From Neoceratodus forsteri (Eukaryota; Chordata; Ceratodontiformes; Ceratodontidae), in assembly GCA_016271365.2 (NCBI GenBank), contig CM028132.1, positions 585,225,001 through 585,289,000 on the forward strand: a stretch of 64,000 bases of DNA, given 5' to 3'. A program made the translations under genes and the position numbers. Under the pieces are notes generated by a model, which worked only from the letters and a program-made list of their open reading frames with translations, had not been told where the DNA came from and did not search any database. Position 1 is the first letter of the stretch, and every line of letters begins with the position of its first letter. Positions 10,640-24,073 of this stretch are shown here, piece by piece.

Positions 10640-11260
10640 TTATTCATTTATTTACTTTTTTGTTACCAGGTATGTGCACAAGACAATAACTTGCTGAGTT
10701 TCATCCGGGCATGACCAGGAAGAATACACACAGGCTATTATAACAATGATCACAAAGATAAATTACAGTGAACGAAACACAATAAGTTCACCAAAAGCAA
10801 GGGATACATAATAACAGTGGCATGGCATAAAAATACTGCAAAGCACTAAAAACCGAAGAATAGCACTAAAGATCTATGTACAGTACACATACATTCAGAT
10901 TATCGGACATCGTATACAGAGGTATGTATATTGCAATAAACAGTTACAAACAAAACAGGCCCAATCAGAAATAGATCCAACTATATAGGCATTGCGTAAG
11001 TGCTTATGATATAGCCACTAGGAAGACATGAATACCATGTGGAATGGAATTCCAAAACCTATGGGCAAAACTCATGAAAGCAATATTGCCCAAGTTAGTT
11101 CTTAGTTTGGGAGTAGGCAAGAAGCCCTGATTAGCAGACCTACTGGAATATTCACTGTGAGCAGCAGAAGCAGGAATGCAAGTGACTTAGACAGCTGATT
11201 CTGGACAGTGCCATGAATGACGCCACCCACAGCAAAGCCATGCATGGATTGCGGGGGAGC
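10640..11260 (-). mobile_element. Possible LINE 3' end (Jockey/L2-type) with A-rich tail
   Basis: Read on the minus strand, a broken frame near 11100-10980 resembles the LINE C-terminal block 'LRTNLGNIAFMSFAHRFWNS', where the end equals the RxWNSLP motif. It is followed by about 350 bp of UTR-like DNA ending in 'taacaaaaaagtaaataaat' at about 10640. Many stops are present. The clade cannot be assigned. The match to the motif is by eye only. Confidence 0.45.
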
Positions 11261-12290
11261 CAGCCAAGCCTAGGCTACAGAGTACAGTGATGCTAAGGGT
11301 GAAGTAGTTGCTAAAGTAAAGTGGCACACGTTTTAATATATGTAACATCTCATTTCTTCAAACCTCATAGAAGATTGCCTCAATACTTTTACTTGGACTT
11401 TATGACTCTCATTTATTATACTGTCACAAATGTGTTCTGATGTTAGGAGCAGTGATTATAAATGAAATAAATGCTGTTGTATAGAAGCCTTGATTACTGA
11501 TTCATTAGTTAATTGAAGACTGACTTGTGTGCCTACAGCTCATGAAACATTCAAACCAATTCCACCCCTCCCCTCTTGCTCTGTTATGGAGAAATCTAGA
11601 CCCACAGAGTACTTGTTGACCTACACCTGTTTAGTTCTGACTAGATTCTGGCTTTCTTTTGTTTTTCCTTAAATGTACTGGATTGACTTCCTGTCCTCGA
11701 CTGTAGAGCTTTAAGGTCTCCCTACATGGGAATCAGTAAGCTGAAACAGGAGTAGTTGATTTCAACCTGAATTTGAAATGAAATATCCAGGAATCCAAAA
11801 TCTTGTGTTTCACCATGTGCAACTGTAAGAGCATGTGCTAAGCTTCTAGGGAGTTCGGACTTATTATAAAGCAATGGTTAGAAATGGGTCAAAATGATAT
11901 CCTGACAGCATTCTAAAAAGATTATGTGGGTAAGGGCTAGAAGCTCATGTGCAACAGAACAATTTGAATTAACTATAAAACACATTGTTTTACAAAATGT
12001 AAAACATTTTCGTTTAATTCTAGTATTAAAGAGTTTTCAGGGGTTGGATTACTGGCTTTGCCTTGTGCCTCATGATCCCTTGTGTTTACATTAAGTGACA
12101 GTAACCCAACCCCAGGTCATGCCTTAATGCAAAAAAGAGTGCCAGTTTTATTTTTGGTGTTCATGGACTTATCAGTATGTTTTTACCAGCACAAAACCTG
12201 CTTTAACTGCCATAGGACTCAATCCACAAAGTATCTGGGTGCCTCACTTGGTCACGTAGCCGAAGTGTATAGGCATTTCTGCATCAAAGT
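11261..12290. other. no recognised feature
   Basis: AT-rich single-copy-looking DNA. I see no gene, repeat or structured element. Confidence 0.4.
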
Positions 12291-12307
12291 TAGATGTGTG
12301 CCAGTAC

Positions 12308-12902
12308 TGGCCAGCCCAGTGGTACAGAGGGCTGAGGCACCGTGAGTGCCTTACTTTGTCCCACGCTGGTGACCCAGGTTCAGAAATGGACTCAATCACT
12401 CGGGGTCAGCTGGGGAGTGAGAACCAAGCATCCACAGGACTGCTCTCCTCCCTCGGGAAGGGGGGATCCCGTGCCTTGCTGCTTGACTACCATTCAGAGG
12501 AATCCAGATGTCAACCTGTGTGAGGCACAATAAGTGGGAAAGGCACGCATTCAGAGAACCAAGGGTGTCTCTGCAGAGATGGAGCTCTCATGCCATGCTC
12601 ACTGCATGTCTGTGTAGCCCAGGGGAAGAAAAACAAAGCAGGAAAACAAGAGTATGGGCTTCTTGAAGCCCTGCCCACTCGTGCTGACAGCCCACTCAGC
12701 CTCTCTGGCTTTGGGGACATCTAGATTTGTGTTCCAGGTGGGGGAGGATGGCCCACCATTCCTGGCCCCACTGTGGGGGTGCAATCCACGGGGGATGTAA
12801 ATCCCCTGAGACTAGAGGAGATCTGGAATGGCTGCAGATGATGGGACAGGGCTGAGCCAGCTGCCCATACCTGCCAGGAGCATATAAACGTATGTACAAA
12901 AA
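12308..12902 (+). repeat. Long tRNA-like SINE, family A, copy 1
   Basis: It begins 'ggccagcccagtggtacaga' (an A-box-like AGCCCAGTGG) and has 'gacccaggttcag' as a B-box-like element. A body follows with 'gggtcagctggggag' and 'actgctctcctccc', then 'gggctgagccagct' and a short A-run ('tacaaaaaa'). Two other copies with the same order of blocks lie at 39041 and 42812. The target duplication here is not clear, so the 3' limit is approximate. Confidence 0.6.
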
Positions 12903-13079
12903 ATGCGTATGCCAATCCACAATGCACAATATGTGCCAAGTAGAAATAGAGTGTGTATCAGCACTTCATAGTAAGGGCTACCACTTCATTCCTGAATATT
13001 CACATAATTCATGGGTGTGGACACTAACTCACAGTACTATTTAGGCGTTCACATGTGCAGATCTCTGGCAAGTAGGGTA

Positions 13080-13180
13080 AGCGGTAAGAAGAAGGGATGG
13101 CCCTTAGGGCAGACTGGATGGGCAGCTGTTTTTTTTTCTACTGTCACTTTCTAAGTTCTGTTTCTGTGTTTCTATAACTA
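13080..13180 (+). repeat. CR1 3' UTR end fragment
   Basis: 'gggcagactggatgggcag', then a T-run, then 'gtttctgtgtttctataact'. This is the complement of the reversed CR1 tail at 60766 and is a typical CR1 3' terminus. Confidence 0.65.
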
Positions 13181-13299
13181 TACTCCTAGAGGGGCTGCAG
13201 TAGCAATGACATATCCATGTCACAAATGTACATAGAAAACACAAATCTGTACCGGTACACCATGAACAATCAATATCCCTATCCCAGTCACCCTACATG

Positions 13300-13525
13300 T
13301 GGTGGTAGTATAACTCAGAGGTTAGAGTAACTAGCTATGAATGAGCTTAGTACATCCAGAAGACCTGGGCTTGATTCCCACAACCTCCACTGGCATACTG
13401 TGTGACCCTGAGCAAGTCATGTAACCTGCCCAGTGCTCCCAGGTCACTCTTGAAAACAGGCCTTGGGCCCAGTGGGTTTACCCAGTTGCCAAAGAATAAA
13501 AATAAATAAAAGAAATAAAAATGTG
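13300..13525 (+). repeat. CORE-SINE (MIR-like)
   Basis: The tRNA-derived head has 'aactcagaggttagagtaac' (A box) and 'gacctgggcttgattcccac' (B box). It is followed by 'actgtgtgaccctgagcaag' and 'tcatgtaacctgcccagtgc', which correspond to the CORE domain shared by MIR and other CORE-SINEs (consensus TGTGTGACCTTGGGCAAGT). The 3' end is A-rich (AAAATAAATAAAAG repeats at 13490-13518). These SINEs are transcribed by Pol III and borrow LINE machinery. Confidence 0.8.
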
Positions 13526-13861
13526 CCTCAACCCTGGACATGGATGTCATAAAGCGTCCTAATGCCATGTTAAGCAATCCACAACATATGATATAGCTGG
13601 ACAATGCACAATTTATATGCAACAATAAAGACACAAACACAGTGTGTGCTATACAAAGCAAGAAATATACTGAACAGTAGAACAGTCATCTGATAAGTGG
13701 CCCATGGATGTTTATCCCAGGCTCCTTGGATGCATCACACCTGGGCATGTACTGTTGTAGTACTTCCCCTGTGCAGCCCTGCAACATGTGGTACTGCCAC
13801 CTGTTCCACCAGTTACAGACAGTATTCCATGTAATGCCTTTATGATGATATGTACCTCACT

Positions 13862-14112
13862 GTGTGATGCATCTGTTGCCAGACTGCATCACTCACGGTA
13901 TGATGCATCTGTTGCCAGCCTATATCACTCACGGTATGATGCATCTGTTGCCAGCCTATATCACTCACGGTGTGATGCATCTGTTGCCAGCCTGTATCAC
14001 TGACGGTGTGATGCATCTGTTGCCAGCCTGTATCACTCACTGTGTGATGCATCTGTTGCCAGCCTGTATCACTCACTATGTGATGTATCTGTTGCCAGCC
14101 TCTATCACTCAT
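13862..14112. repeat. 36-bp minisatellite, about 7 units
   Basis: Tandem units of 'tgatgcatctgttgccagcc' plus 16 bp ('tatatcactcacggta' and variants). Because 36 is a multiple of three and the unit lacks in-frame stops, both strands show long periodic reading frames (12-residue periods such as MMHLLPAYITHG). I take these as artefacts of the repeat, not genes. Confidence 0.9.
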
Positions 14113-16710
14113 TGTACAGCAGAATGGCTATATGGTCTTTTCTGACCCCAGGCATACAGTGACCTTTCACACCCAGTTGTTAGGATACAGTATGTTTACT
14201 GCAACCTTGGGGCTATGGTGGGCAGAGTATGTGGCAGGAGTGACATGTCCCAATTGTTATCAAGATGGCAAGTGAAGTGCAAGCAGTTCAGCTGACCACT
14301 TCACCATACCCTACAGTAGCCAGAAATGATTGTTAGGTGAGTGAAGCTCACACCCCCCTCCAAATGGAAGGCAGTATTCAACATCATATACTGCATTATC
14401 TGTCATACTGATGTTGATGAAATACATGCAGTGTGTGTGATATATTGGACAGCCCTTGACACACTCCCTTGTCATGTTCTTTAAGGGTAAAACAAAGGCA
14501 TCCAGGTAGTCACTTAAGTGTCCAGGAGTGGCCATGTGGTGGCAGAACACCTTGGCCCTGTGTTTTCTGATGGACAACTACTACCCCACTCCACTACCTG
14601 ACTATTGCATGGGACTGGGAGAGGTACCACAACTCGTATCACAGGGTGTGGCATCTCAGGTTTCCCCAGGTGAGTTGATTTCCAAACTGTGCTGCATTGC
14701 TGCTGGCTGTACAATGTGTTTTACAAGTACACAAGGGCAGACTGGATATTCATTGTAACACCTGCTACTTTATCTCTTCCTGTTGAATGACAGGAAACAT
14801 ACAAGGACAGTCACCCTGGAGGGCATTGCCATGTAGTGCATCCTTTTTCTTTCCCACAGCCTGCCCTGTAAACATCCAATGCTTTTTCTGACCCCCTCTA
14901 CCCCATCAGCCTTTACCAGCCCTTCATTGAATAAAAAGCTTTATTTTGACATATGTACACTTTGCTGATCTCTTACACCCTAAATATAGTATGTAGTACA
15001 GTGGCACACTGATGTCTGTCCATGTGAGTGTTTCACATAAGTGTACTAATCTGCATGGGGGGTTTTGTACTGGATTGCACATGTGGGGTACGCTATTCAA
15101 TGTACATCCAGTGGCATGAGGACTGAGATACGATGGGGACTTTGTGTATCATTTGCTTGTGTGACACAGTAGTGGGGGATGTCAGAAAGGCCAAGCATGT
15201 GCATCCTGCATGACATCTGTGCAGGCTGCAACACATGTCCATGTTTGCAGTGCTGTTACAAAGCATGTTCCAGGAAACTGCAGCATGCTCAATCTGTTGG
15301 GCACACAGGACCTGCATATCTGCTAGGCTCTCCTTCACTGCACTAGTGTTGTACAGGGATCAATTATGGCCCAACAGCACCAGGATATATAACAGCCTCT
15401 CCAACATGCTGCCTCTTGGTGTGCAGGCCAGTCTGCATAAGTGTCACATGCTACATATCCAACTCTCCTTCACCAGTTCTAATGACTCTGCCGCCAGTAC
15501 TGGCATACTAAGCAACCAGTCTCTGTGACGCCAGTCACTGAGCTATACTGGTGCATGCCTCCCTCTGGCTATCCCCGGAGGACACATCAACTTTACTCCT
15601 TGCAAAGTGCACACTCTCCTTATATGGTGGGGTCAAGAAACATTCCATGAGCATATATACTTTACTGAAGCTTCATTCCTTTGGCACTTTGCACCTCTCT
15701 GTACCACCCTGTGCACCTGACAGCCCAGTCCACCACCATTAAGGATTGAATGATGTGTGCAGTAGTCATGCAGCATGGAAACCAACACCTCATATATGTA
15801 CATTTCTTGCCATTTCTCATCCTCCTTTGTGGATTGGGTCCTTATAAATTGGGGTCAGAGGTCATTGTTATGTCTCAGCTTCTTTCATAAGAACCCCACC
15901 CAAATTCCAATGGCCCACTATGGTCAAAAGAAAGTTTGGAAAGTCGTGTACTGTCTTAAGTGTAACCCTGGTGCCATCCATCTGAGGGCTACACTACCCC
16001 TGCCTTGCAGGCCTGAACAAGGTTGAGGGAACTCAGTTCCTAAGTTTACTTTAAAACTGGTTCTTTCCCAAGATAACATAAATGCATAGTGCCTCCACCC
16101 AGCATATACATTTACGTGGGCTGGAACAAAATCAGGTACAACCCTCTGGGATGCTGTACCCACCCCACATTACCACAGTGCCACCCCAAACATGACCCAC
16201 AATTCAAACCCCAAATTTCATAAATTTTAAATTATTAGCTCTCTCTAATAATATGCTCATGCACCAAGGTTATGCAAAAATAGGAACAATTTATTTACAT
16301 GGCGTGAGGGTTAGGACATGGAAATTGGAAGCAGAGGTTAGGCTATTTACAGTTGGCACTGGATTTAGTTTTTGGATTAAATTGATATTATAATTAAAAT
16401 CATAATAATCATTTGGCATTTCAAAGCAAACATTACTCTCAATGGCCACCCACCAACCTCTGAGGTATTCAGATGCTCTCCTCATTGTCTAGCTAGCTGC
16501 AATTGATGGCAGAAAACATTGTATTAGATGCCCATGCAATACCAGTCCCAAAACAGTATTAGAACCCTGCAAATCCAACACCTATTCAGGTACCCAGTAC
16601 TACAGTCTTAAAGGTACAGGCCTGTTAAACATTGCAGCTGAGTTGGGGCCCTTAAAGGAAAACAGATTAAGCTTTAATTTTGAGACGCATCCTGACTGTA
16701 GCTTTTGCAG
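14113..16710. other. Unassigned 2.6 kb
   Basis: No confident feature. A minus-strand frame at 15338-15093 ('SLADMQVLCAQQIEHAAVSW...') has the look of a helical, Gln/Met-rich protein segment, possibly the second protein of a decayed Harbinger transposon. That is a guess without motif support. Confidence 0.3.
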
Positions 16711-16711
16711 A

Positions 16712-16788
16712 AACATTATCCCATGGCACTTATCGAAAAGAGTAGGGGAATTTTCCCGGTGTCCTGGCCAAATTTCCCTCATTCACTA
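16712..16788 (+). repeat. SINE central-domain remnant
   Basis: 'cccatggcacttatcgaaaa', then 'gagtaggggaattttcccgg', then 'tgtcctggccaaatttccc'. This block recurs in tRNA-SINEs of several fish and amphibian groups. The same domain is seen at 31637-31675 in a more complete copy. Confidence 0.65.
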
Positions 16789-19700
16789 AAAATGCCACCA
16801 ACAGCTTAATCTGGTTCAAGGTCAGTTGGCATTCATCTGTATCCCCCTCCCCCGGGTCGTGCCTGAAAATAAGCAGGATTTGTCTAGTGCACTTACCCGG
16901 TCAACAAAAACTAAATAAATAAATTATCGCTCTCTTGCTTTGAGGCTTAGGCCTTAATACTAAGTTTAGCAGAAACTGAGATAACTATTTACATGTCTCT
17001 CCAGATTATACAGGGACGGACCCTGCATTACTCATGGTTTTGTAATCACCATAGGCAAGTCAAAATCAGGCTGTACAAGGCAATTCAAACAGTTGCAGAA
17101 TTGGCTGAGCTGAGATGCGAGCAGGAGCTTTGGATGTCCCCTTTTCTGGGAAGGCTCTTGTAGCTTTGACTAGGCTGAAAACTCTTGCTCAGCTTTAACT
17201 TGGTTGCCCCTGTTCTGTGGGCTTGAAGTTACTTCTATGGAAACATCTGAAACAACATCAGCTGGGATCAGGGCCAGCAGGCTTCAACCCCCACGACTGG
17301 CTATACCACTCAGGGGGAAGCACATATGGCAGTGCCTTAGGTGGTGGCACACTACCAGGCTGTCTCCTGGGCCAGTCTAAATTGCTTTGTTGCATTCAGC
17401 ACATTTATAAATAGCACATTTATATATGCCAAGAGCATGCAGTAGTCACAATGTTTCCCAGGTGGGTTCTTTTTCCCAAAGGCTAGGGTGACCCAGACTC
17501 TTCAGTCCATGTAGAACCACACAGGAGCATAGCTTGAATCTGTTGCACAACACCAGACAGAGCTTGAGGCTTGGCTCTCTACCATTTGAGACTCTTGCAC
17601 AACAGATGGCACTTGAGGCATCACTCCCTTCTATTAAGCAGACTTTACTTGTTAGCAAAAACTGTTACTGTAGTTTCTCTCAAGCTTGAAGCACAACATG
17701 ACAGTCCTTTGTGGCTTTGCTGTCATTACCAGCTCCAACTCAGACATTCAGAACTTTCACTGGCCTCCCAGGCACTGTTAGAACAGTTCCGCATGGCTAT
17801 GGAACCTCCCTACAGTCCTGTATCTAAACTTCACAATCACAATTAGCAGTTATGAATCACTGGACCCTTCTCTGGTCACTTAAAGCAGGTGTCCACCCAT
17901 CTCTTGAGCTTTAGTTAAACACAGGGTGAAGACAAACTGCTACAACTTTAACTCGATTGGGCTCTGCCCAACAACAGATCTCTTGCTAAACTTGCACTTG
18001 AAAGTTGGAAGTAGCAGTTTACTCACTCAGACAGATCAAGGCTTTTCCTTTTCTGGAAGTTACAGACATTCATCAGCACTCTCGCTGCTGAGGCAGAAGC
18101 ATTTCTTGCAGCTCTCTCACAACCGCAAGTGGATGCTGGGTTCTTCCCACATTTTCCCAATGTGGTAGGGCAGGTGCTAGCCCTGGATAACAGTTTTTGG
18201 CAACCCCCAGGCCAGGGACTCCAGCTGCTTGAAGCCACTTTCTCTTTCTGGCAGAGGCAGCAGCCCCCCTCCCCTGTGGAGGGCCTCACATTGAAGCTGA
18301 ACTAGGCCCATTTTCTGGAGCAGAAGGCCTGAGCCCCCTCCCCTGTGGAGGGGCTCACCAGAGAACCAACTCAGCCTGCAATGTCTCTGAGTTTTATGGA
18401 ACTTTTTTGGCATTCCCGAATGGTTGAAGTCCCTAGCTACTCACAAACCGATTGGTTGAATTCACTTGTCAATCCTGGAAATGAACATTCATTAGTCTCC
18501 ATCAATGCTCAATAGGCCCCCTGTTTTAACGCCTGAAATAGGTCCCTGCATTTTCCCCATAAGTCTTTAGCTCAGTCCCATGAGTCTCTGGCATTGTCCC
18601 AACAATCCCTGCTTTGATATCCTGGCTTTCCGATTGCCTGTGGTCTGCAGAATATGGCAGCTAAAATTCACAGTCCCCTTGCAGCTAACACAGTCCCACA
18701 AATAAAGTTCTGGTGCAGCCAGGCAAAATATATTTATTTATATTTTGCACCACTGTTTAATAGCCACAAGTGTGCTCTGTTAAATGCTGCCACTCTTAAC
18801 CATTTCACTACAGTCTTTAGACTGTCGCTGCTGCCTTAACACAGTGCCACTAGGCAGCGGACAGGCAACTCATGAGGGTCCCCACAATACAGACTGGAGC
18901 AGCCAGGAAAAAAAAAAATTATTTACACAGCCCCTCTAGTTAGTAGTCCCTTCAATGTATTTTCATTTGCTGCCCTTCCATTATATTTATTTACAAATAC
19001 ATCTGTCGTTAGCACCAACATTTTTTAAAGGCCCATCAGAGCAAGAACAGGTGGGTCATGAATGTTGATGCTGCCTCATTAATATTCATGAGTCCCTATC
19101 ATTTTAGCACTCATGGCGCTCTTTATTTACAAAGAATAGAGGGCTCCCCTGACCCTTGCTTTGGTCACCGGTCCCCACTGAGGTAAGGAGGGCGCCGGAA
19201 CTGCCAGGACACTTTCTGTTCAACCACAAAACCAGCGGTCAGTAAATCAAAGGCGCCTTTTGTGCATGCTCGAGCGCCGCTTGCTCTGAGAAGTATCAGC
19301 ATCAGCGGCAGCTCACAAATCAAGTTTTCAAGCCCAAAATGGGCTACAATTAAACACTAGGGCTGTTTGGAGAAACCTGGGCACCAGAAGACCTGGGCCA
19401 GGAGGCAGTGTGGAACACAGGGAGACCAATCAGGGAAACAGGATACCAGGAGGCAAACCAGGAGAAACTGGAAATGTGGGGCAAATAAGTTAAGTCCCCA
19501 TGAGGGGGGTTATATTAGGTTAATGAGTGAATATAGCAATGGTTTGAAATGAGTAAGCCTCAAGAATAAAACATATCTACACAGCATTGCATTGAAATGG
19601 GAAGCCATTGCTGAAACAATTGCCGTGTACAAGGACTTGGCAGAGGCTTAGTATTGGCCATAGCGATTAGTCACTAGACATATTTCCATTTACCAAGTAA

Positions 19701-21730
19701 ATCGCAGGTCACCTAGGATAGTACAGTGGGTAGGGAACTATTATAAATTACTGCATGTTTGTACATCATACTTTTTATCACTGCTGATGAAGTTGATGGG
19801 GAGGTGTTGATAAACCAGTTTCTTCCCTTCCCAACCTTAAATGGACAGTCAGCTTTTGCAGTCATTTTAAGTCCTGATGGAACAGTATGACATTCATACT
19901 TGTCATGTATTTTAAAGTAAGAAATGGGCCCCTGTTTACCTTGTGTGTTTTTTTATGATGTTTATGATTTATGTGTTTAGAGGAGTCCGAGCTTGTTATC
20001 GATTACGTGACCGACTATATGTGTCCTCATGCCTCTGCACATTCACAGTGTGCTCGCTCTAACATGGTGCCCCCACCTTCACTGCCCACTTGTGAATGCA
20101 CTGGTTTTGCAATTTCTAAGTCCCACAATATTTTTATGTGCATAGAAAGTGAGCTTACTTTTACGAAACTTCATGGCACTCTTGTCCAGTGACTATCAGT
20201 GTTACACTCAAGTGAGCAATTTGCCATCTGAAGCCGTGATTCTGGACATGCTTAGTCTTTGCAGAGGTCTTTTGGAATGTGGGTAATACAGTTCCTTTTT
20301 TCTTTAATGCAGCTTGTTAAAATTCCCATGAAATATGAATCTCCATGAAGCAAAGACGTGTTATTTAAGAAGGTGCTTTCAATGCATTTTAATGTATGAA
20401 AAAGCAAATAAATATCTGCTGATGCCAAGGATCTAATAACAGTTTTGCCAAAAATCTGTCATTTGGCTACCAAAACAGGAGTGATTCAGTGCAATAGGTA
20501 TTATTATTTCAGTGAACACATTATGTGACTGCCTAAGCTTTAGAATTTCAAGGTAATGTAAGTTTTTCTTTCATTGTCCTCTGTGGAAGACCACGCCTCT
20601 TTGCTACTTAACATGCTTCCAGGGGTTGAAACTGGTTCTGATCCATTGGCCAGTGCTGGTATCTATTGCCTAGTAAAAATGTCCAATATCCATTCAATAG
20701 CTCTGCTGGTATGTGTTACAGGTGATAATATTTCAATACATTCATCATTTAAGTCAGTGGAATATCAATGGGGCAAATGGAAGTTCTAGTCAGTATTACT
20801 GGCTAGTAGTTTCATAAGTTAGTTTTATCCCAAGTTTACCAGTAAGGCAGAGGGCTCTCCACTGTGCAGCGGCTACTGAAATCACTTATTTAGCAGAGCT
20901 GGATAAGAATGTTTCTGCACAGCAACTATTTTTTAAAGCATTTTCTGACTTCAGACTAGCTCTAATAGAGATGCTGCCTTCTTGCCACAAAATCTGGAAG
21001 ACAGAATCTTTATTACTAACTATAATAAACATGTTGGCTTCCTGAATTTGTGTCATGGTGCAGTCTCTGCAGTAGTGTACAGTTATATAAGCATAGTAAG
21101 CATGAGTTCCTGAAAGTTAACTCTCAAACAATACCTTAACATGCGATGGGTGCTGACTCCATGCAATGCACTCTTAAAATTAAAACAAATAAAAAACAAA
21201 ACACAATTTTATTCCCTGAATTTGCAACTTAGTATGAAGGAAAGCTGCCATGCAGACTGAAATGTCAACTCCATTCTTTAGTCTTCTGATCTTCTTATTG
21301 GATTTCTATTTTGTGTTTGATGATGCACATTTGAGAATGGTCTTCAGGTAGTCCTCTCCTTGGCTACAGGAGTGATCTCAAAAAAAGTAAAAGTGTATCT
21401 GATTGTAGCAGACATTCATCAATCAAAGAAAGAAATCAGCCACATCACCAAACTAGGTTATAAAACTGTTTTTCAGTTTTGATTTCTCTTCTGGTCACCC
21501 AAGTCCAACAGTTTGCCCAGTTAGGCCTCCTCAGGAAATGATGGATCTAAATGTATTTACATAACAATAAGAAAGCTCACCGGAAACAGAACTCCTCAGT
21601 ATCAACATTTAAATTCTAAATTTTAAAGGATTTCTGTTTATGTTTATAAATACTATGGATTTATTTTCCTTAAGCAAGGAAATTGTATGTATAAACCCAT
21701 AGGAGCAGGAAGACATTAATCCGTGGATTT
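16789..21730. other. Unassigned 4.9 kb, partly GC-richer
   Basis: I recognise no gene or transposon. Local features are a near-exact duplicated block 'ccccctcccctgtggaggg' (18265 and 18330) and a CpG-richer patch at 19140-19320 ('gcgccggaact', 'gagcgccgcttgc'). The rest is low-complexity AT-rich DNA with short open frames only. Confidence 0.35.
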
Positions 21731-21734
21731 TGCT

Positions 21735-21966
21735 TAAACCATATTATATTGGCACTGCCAGAAGAGGCGATCTCATTGAAGACAGTGGGCAGCTTTAAAA
21801 GAAGCTGGGACAGGCATAGGGGAAAGGTAAGGATCATGGGTAGGGAGGATGGGAGGTATGGGGAGGGAAGGCAGGGGCAGTAACTCAAGCTGTGTACCCT
21901 GCAATACAAGCAGACTAGATAGACCAAATGGTCCTCTTCTGCTGGTCTCTTTGTATGTTCGTATGA
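21735..21966 (+). repeat. CR1 3' end fragment
   Basis: A broken WN-type C-terminal block ('ggcactgccagaagaggcga') is followed by 'gcagactagatagaccaaat' and 'ggtcctcttctgctggtctc', ending 'tttgtatgttcgtatg'. The layout is that of a CR1 3' UTR. Confidence 0.7.
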
Positions 21967-24070
21967 TAGGAGATAGCTTTTTACACCTCTAGTCGTCCTT
22001 TTGTTAGTTAACCATTTTTCTAATGTCTTTGACCTTTTCTGTTAAACTAATATTCTAATGTTGTTGCCTTTTTAGCTACCATAAATCCTTCTGTCCTCAG
22101 CAGTTGCTACTGTCTTTTTTCATACTGCCTAAACATTCTATGACATCACAAATTCCTTTCCAGGCCATTCAGATGAATAGCACAGAATGGGAGTTATTGA
22201 TGTCATAGAATAGCTTAGAAATATGAAAATCAAGAGCAGTAGCTGTTGAGGAGAGTAGAACTCTATGTAGATCTGAGGGCACCACAAAACTAGATTATTT
22301 ATTTAACAAAAAATCATCAAAACATATCAGAAAACACAACTGACATGGAAAGGAAGATGGAAGGGCAGTTAACTATGTAAAAATAATTTCCTATCTCCTT
22401 TAAGCTATGATTTGTTTAACATAAATTATTATACCTACTAAAGGAACAGGACATACAGGGTATACCCATAAGAAACAGGGTGTGTGATTATTTGAAATGC
22501 TATTCACTTTAGACCAGCAGCTGAATTATTAAATTAAATATTGACTGACAGCACAAGAATGAAGGACTGACATGTACAAATAATACTGCTCTTGTATATA
22601 TCAGTCATCAACATTAATATGAATAGGTATGACTATAATAATATTTGTGTATACATTTTCACTGAACAGTCCTATTGATATGTAATATATTTTAGGACCA
22701 ACTTCTCTTGAGGTAGCTTAAGTGAAACATTGGGCTTGGGTAGCTGGAACAGAAAATTAAAACAGAAAAAGTATTTTCAACCTTGTTTGGTGAAGTGACT
22801 TTTTTTGATTGATGAATATGTATCAAAGTATTAAAATTCAGTAAGTAAGTAAAATTGTATTTGTTAAGCACCCTTTCCCTGAGGCTGAGGGCACTGTACA
22901 GGGTGCAGTCAGTAGCTTATGCTAGTACTTGTGCATGATACTGTGGGGTGCTACCTAAGAGAGTGAACTATTAATCTGACTAGCAAGTTAAGTAGGATGA
23001 GAAAGAATATGCAGTGGCTACATGGTATACCATTCAAATCACTAAACACAGAGCTCGAGAGTCAATACAGTGGTTTAGGCTAAGTGAGGAAAGATCATCA
23101 GCAGAGATAAAAGAGCCATTTCATCCTGGTTTGGCTGGAATGTGCACTCTCTGTGGATAATGTGGAGTAGAGAGAGGGGAGCTTCCTTGGGATCCTATGA
23201 TGCTGTCCTCTGAATGCCAAGTACACTTGTAGTGGTTGGGATTTACTATCCCACAGGAGAGATCAACAGTTTAAAACTGATGCAGAACATGATGCTATTG
23301 TGGGGCACACATGGTCTGCTGCCAGAACTCCCACCACAGGACTCAGCTGCATGACATTTGCTGCCAGAGATCTAGCCCTGGATTGTCAATGCTTTGGATG
23401 CAGTACTTGCAGCAGTTGTTCTGTCACTGCTGTGTCACTGAAAATGTACCTGAATATTTATGTTATTTTCTAACATGTTGACATATTTGTGAAACACTGC
23501 TCACTTTATGAGCAGAAAAAATGATGCACAAGACATTATTTTTTGATGTGTGCAACTTTTTGATGTGCAACTTGCTGCACTCATGACATAAAGTTAGACC
23601 ATGGTTTTATGTATTCTCACAGACACATTGCAAGTAGTGCAATCATAGCAAAATTGTGCACAATTGTTTATAGATCTAGCCCCATGTCATTTGTTTGGGA
23701 ACACCATCTGCACTGTACAGTCATTCTCACACTGTTATTGTCAATGGAGTTATACGTGATATTTCACCGAGTTTGTACCACAAAATAAGATGGCATGAAA
23801 ACTGTTCCACACTAGTTTTATGATAACTGGTGTCAGACAAAAGCCTGAACATGGCAGATGACTGAAGAATTGCATTACTCAGGATTCTTCCATCTGAGCA
23901 GTTTGAAACCGATGTGAAAACCCTTTGAAACACTATAAATGAACTTCCAAAATTGCCTGCTCAATGGTTCATCAGGAATGTCTCCTCAGGAAAGGATATT
24001 GTTTTATTTTTTTTTGGGGGGGGGGGGGTTCTGGAAGAGGTATATTGAGCCAAAGTTGCTTTCAGGTAAG
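21967..24070. other. Mostly unassigned; LINE/SINE-like tail at about 22,835-22,905
   Basis: On the minus strand, 'ctgtacagtgccctcagcct', then 'cagggaaagggtgctt' and an A/T-rich end, resembles the 'GTACAGCGCxxxGGxxAAGGCGCT' tail used by many vertebrate SINE/L2 elements. At 23,340-23,670 there is a possible MITE relative of the 8.7-kb element. Poly-T and poly-G runs occur at 24,002-24,028. Confidence 0.35.
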
Positions 24071-24073
24071 CCC

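Noticed and set aside
13840..14145. 90-93 codon periodic proteins on both strands
   Set aside because: Entirely produced by the 36-bp minisatellite; no codon bias or start context.
16850..18950. Possible LTR retrotransposon
   Set aside because: No pair of LTRs, primer-binding site, polypurine tract or gag/pol motif could be found.
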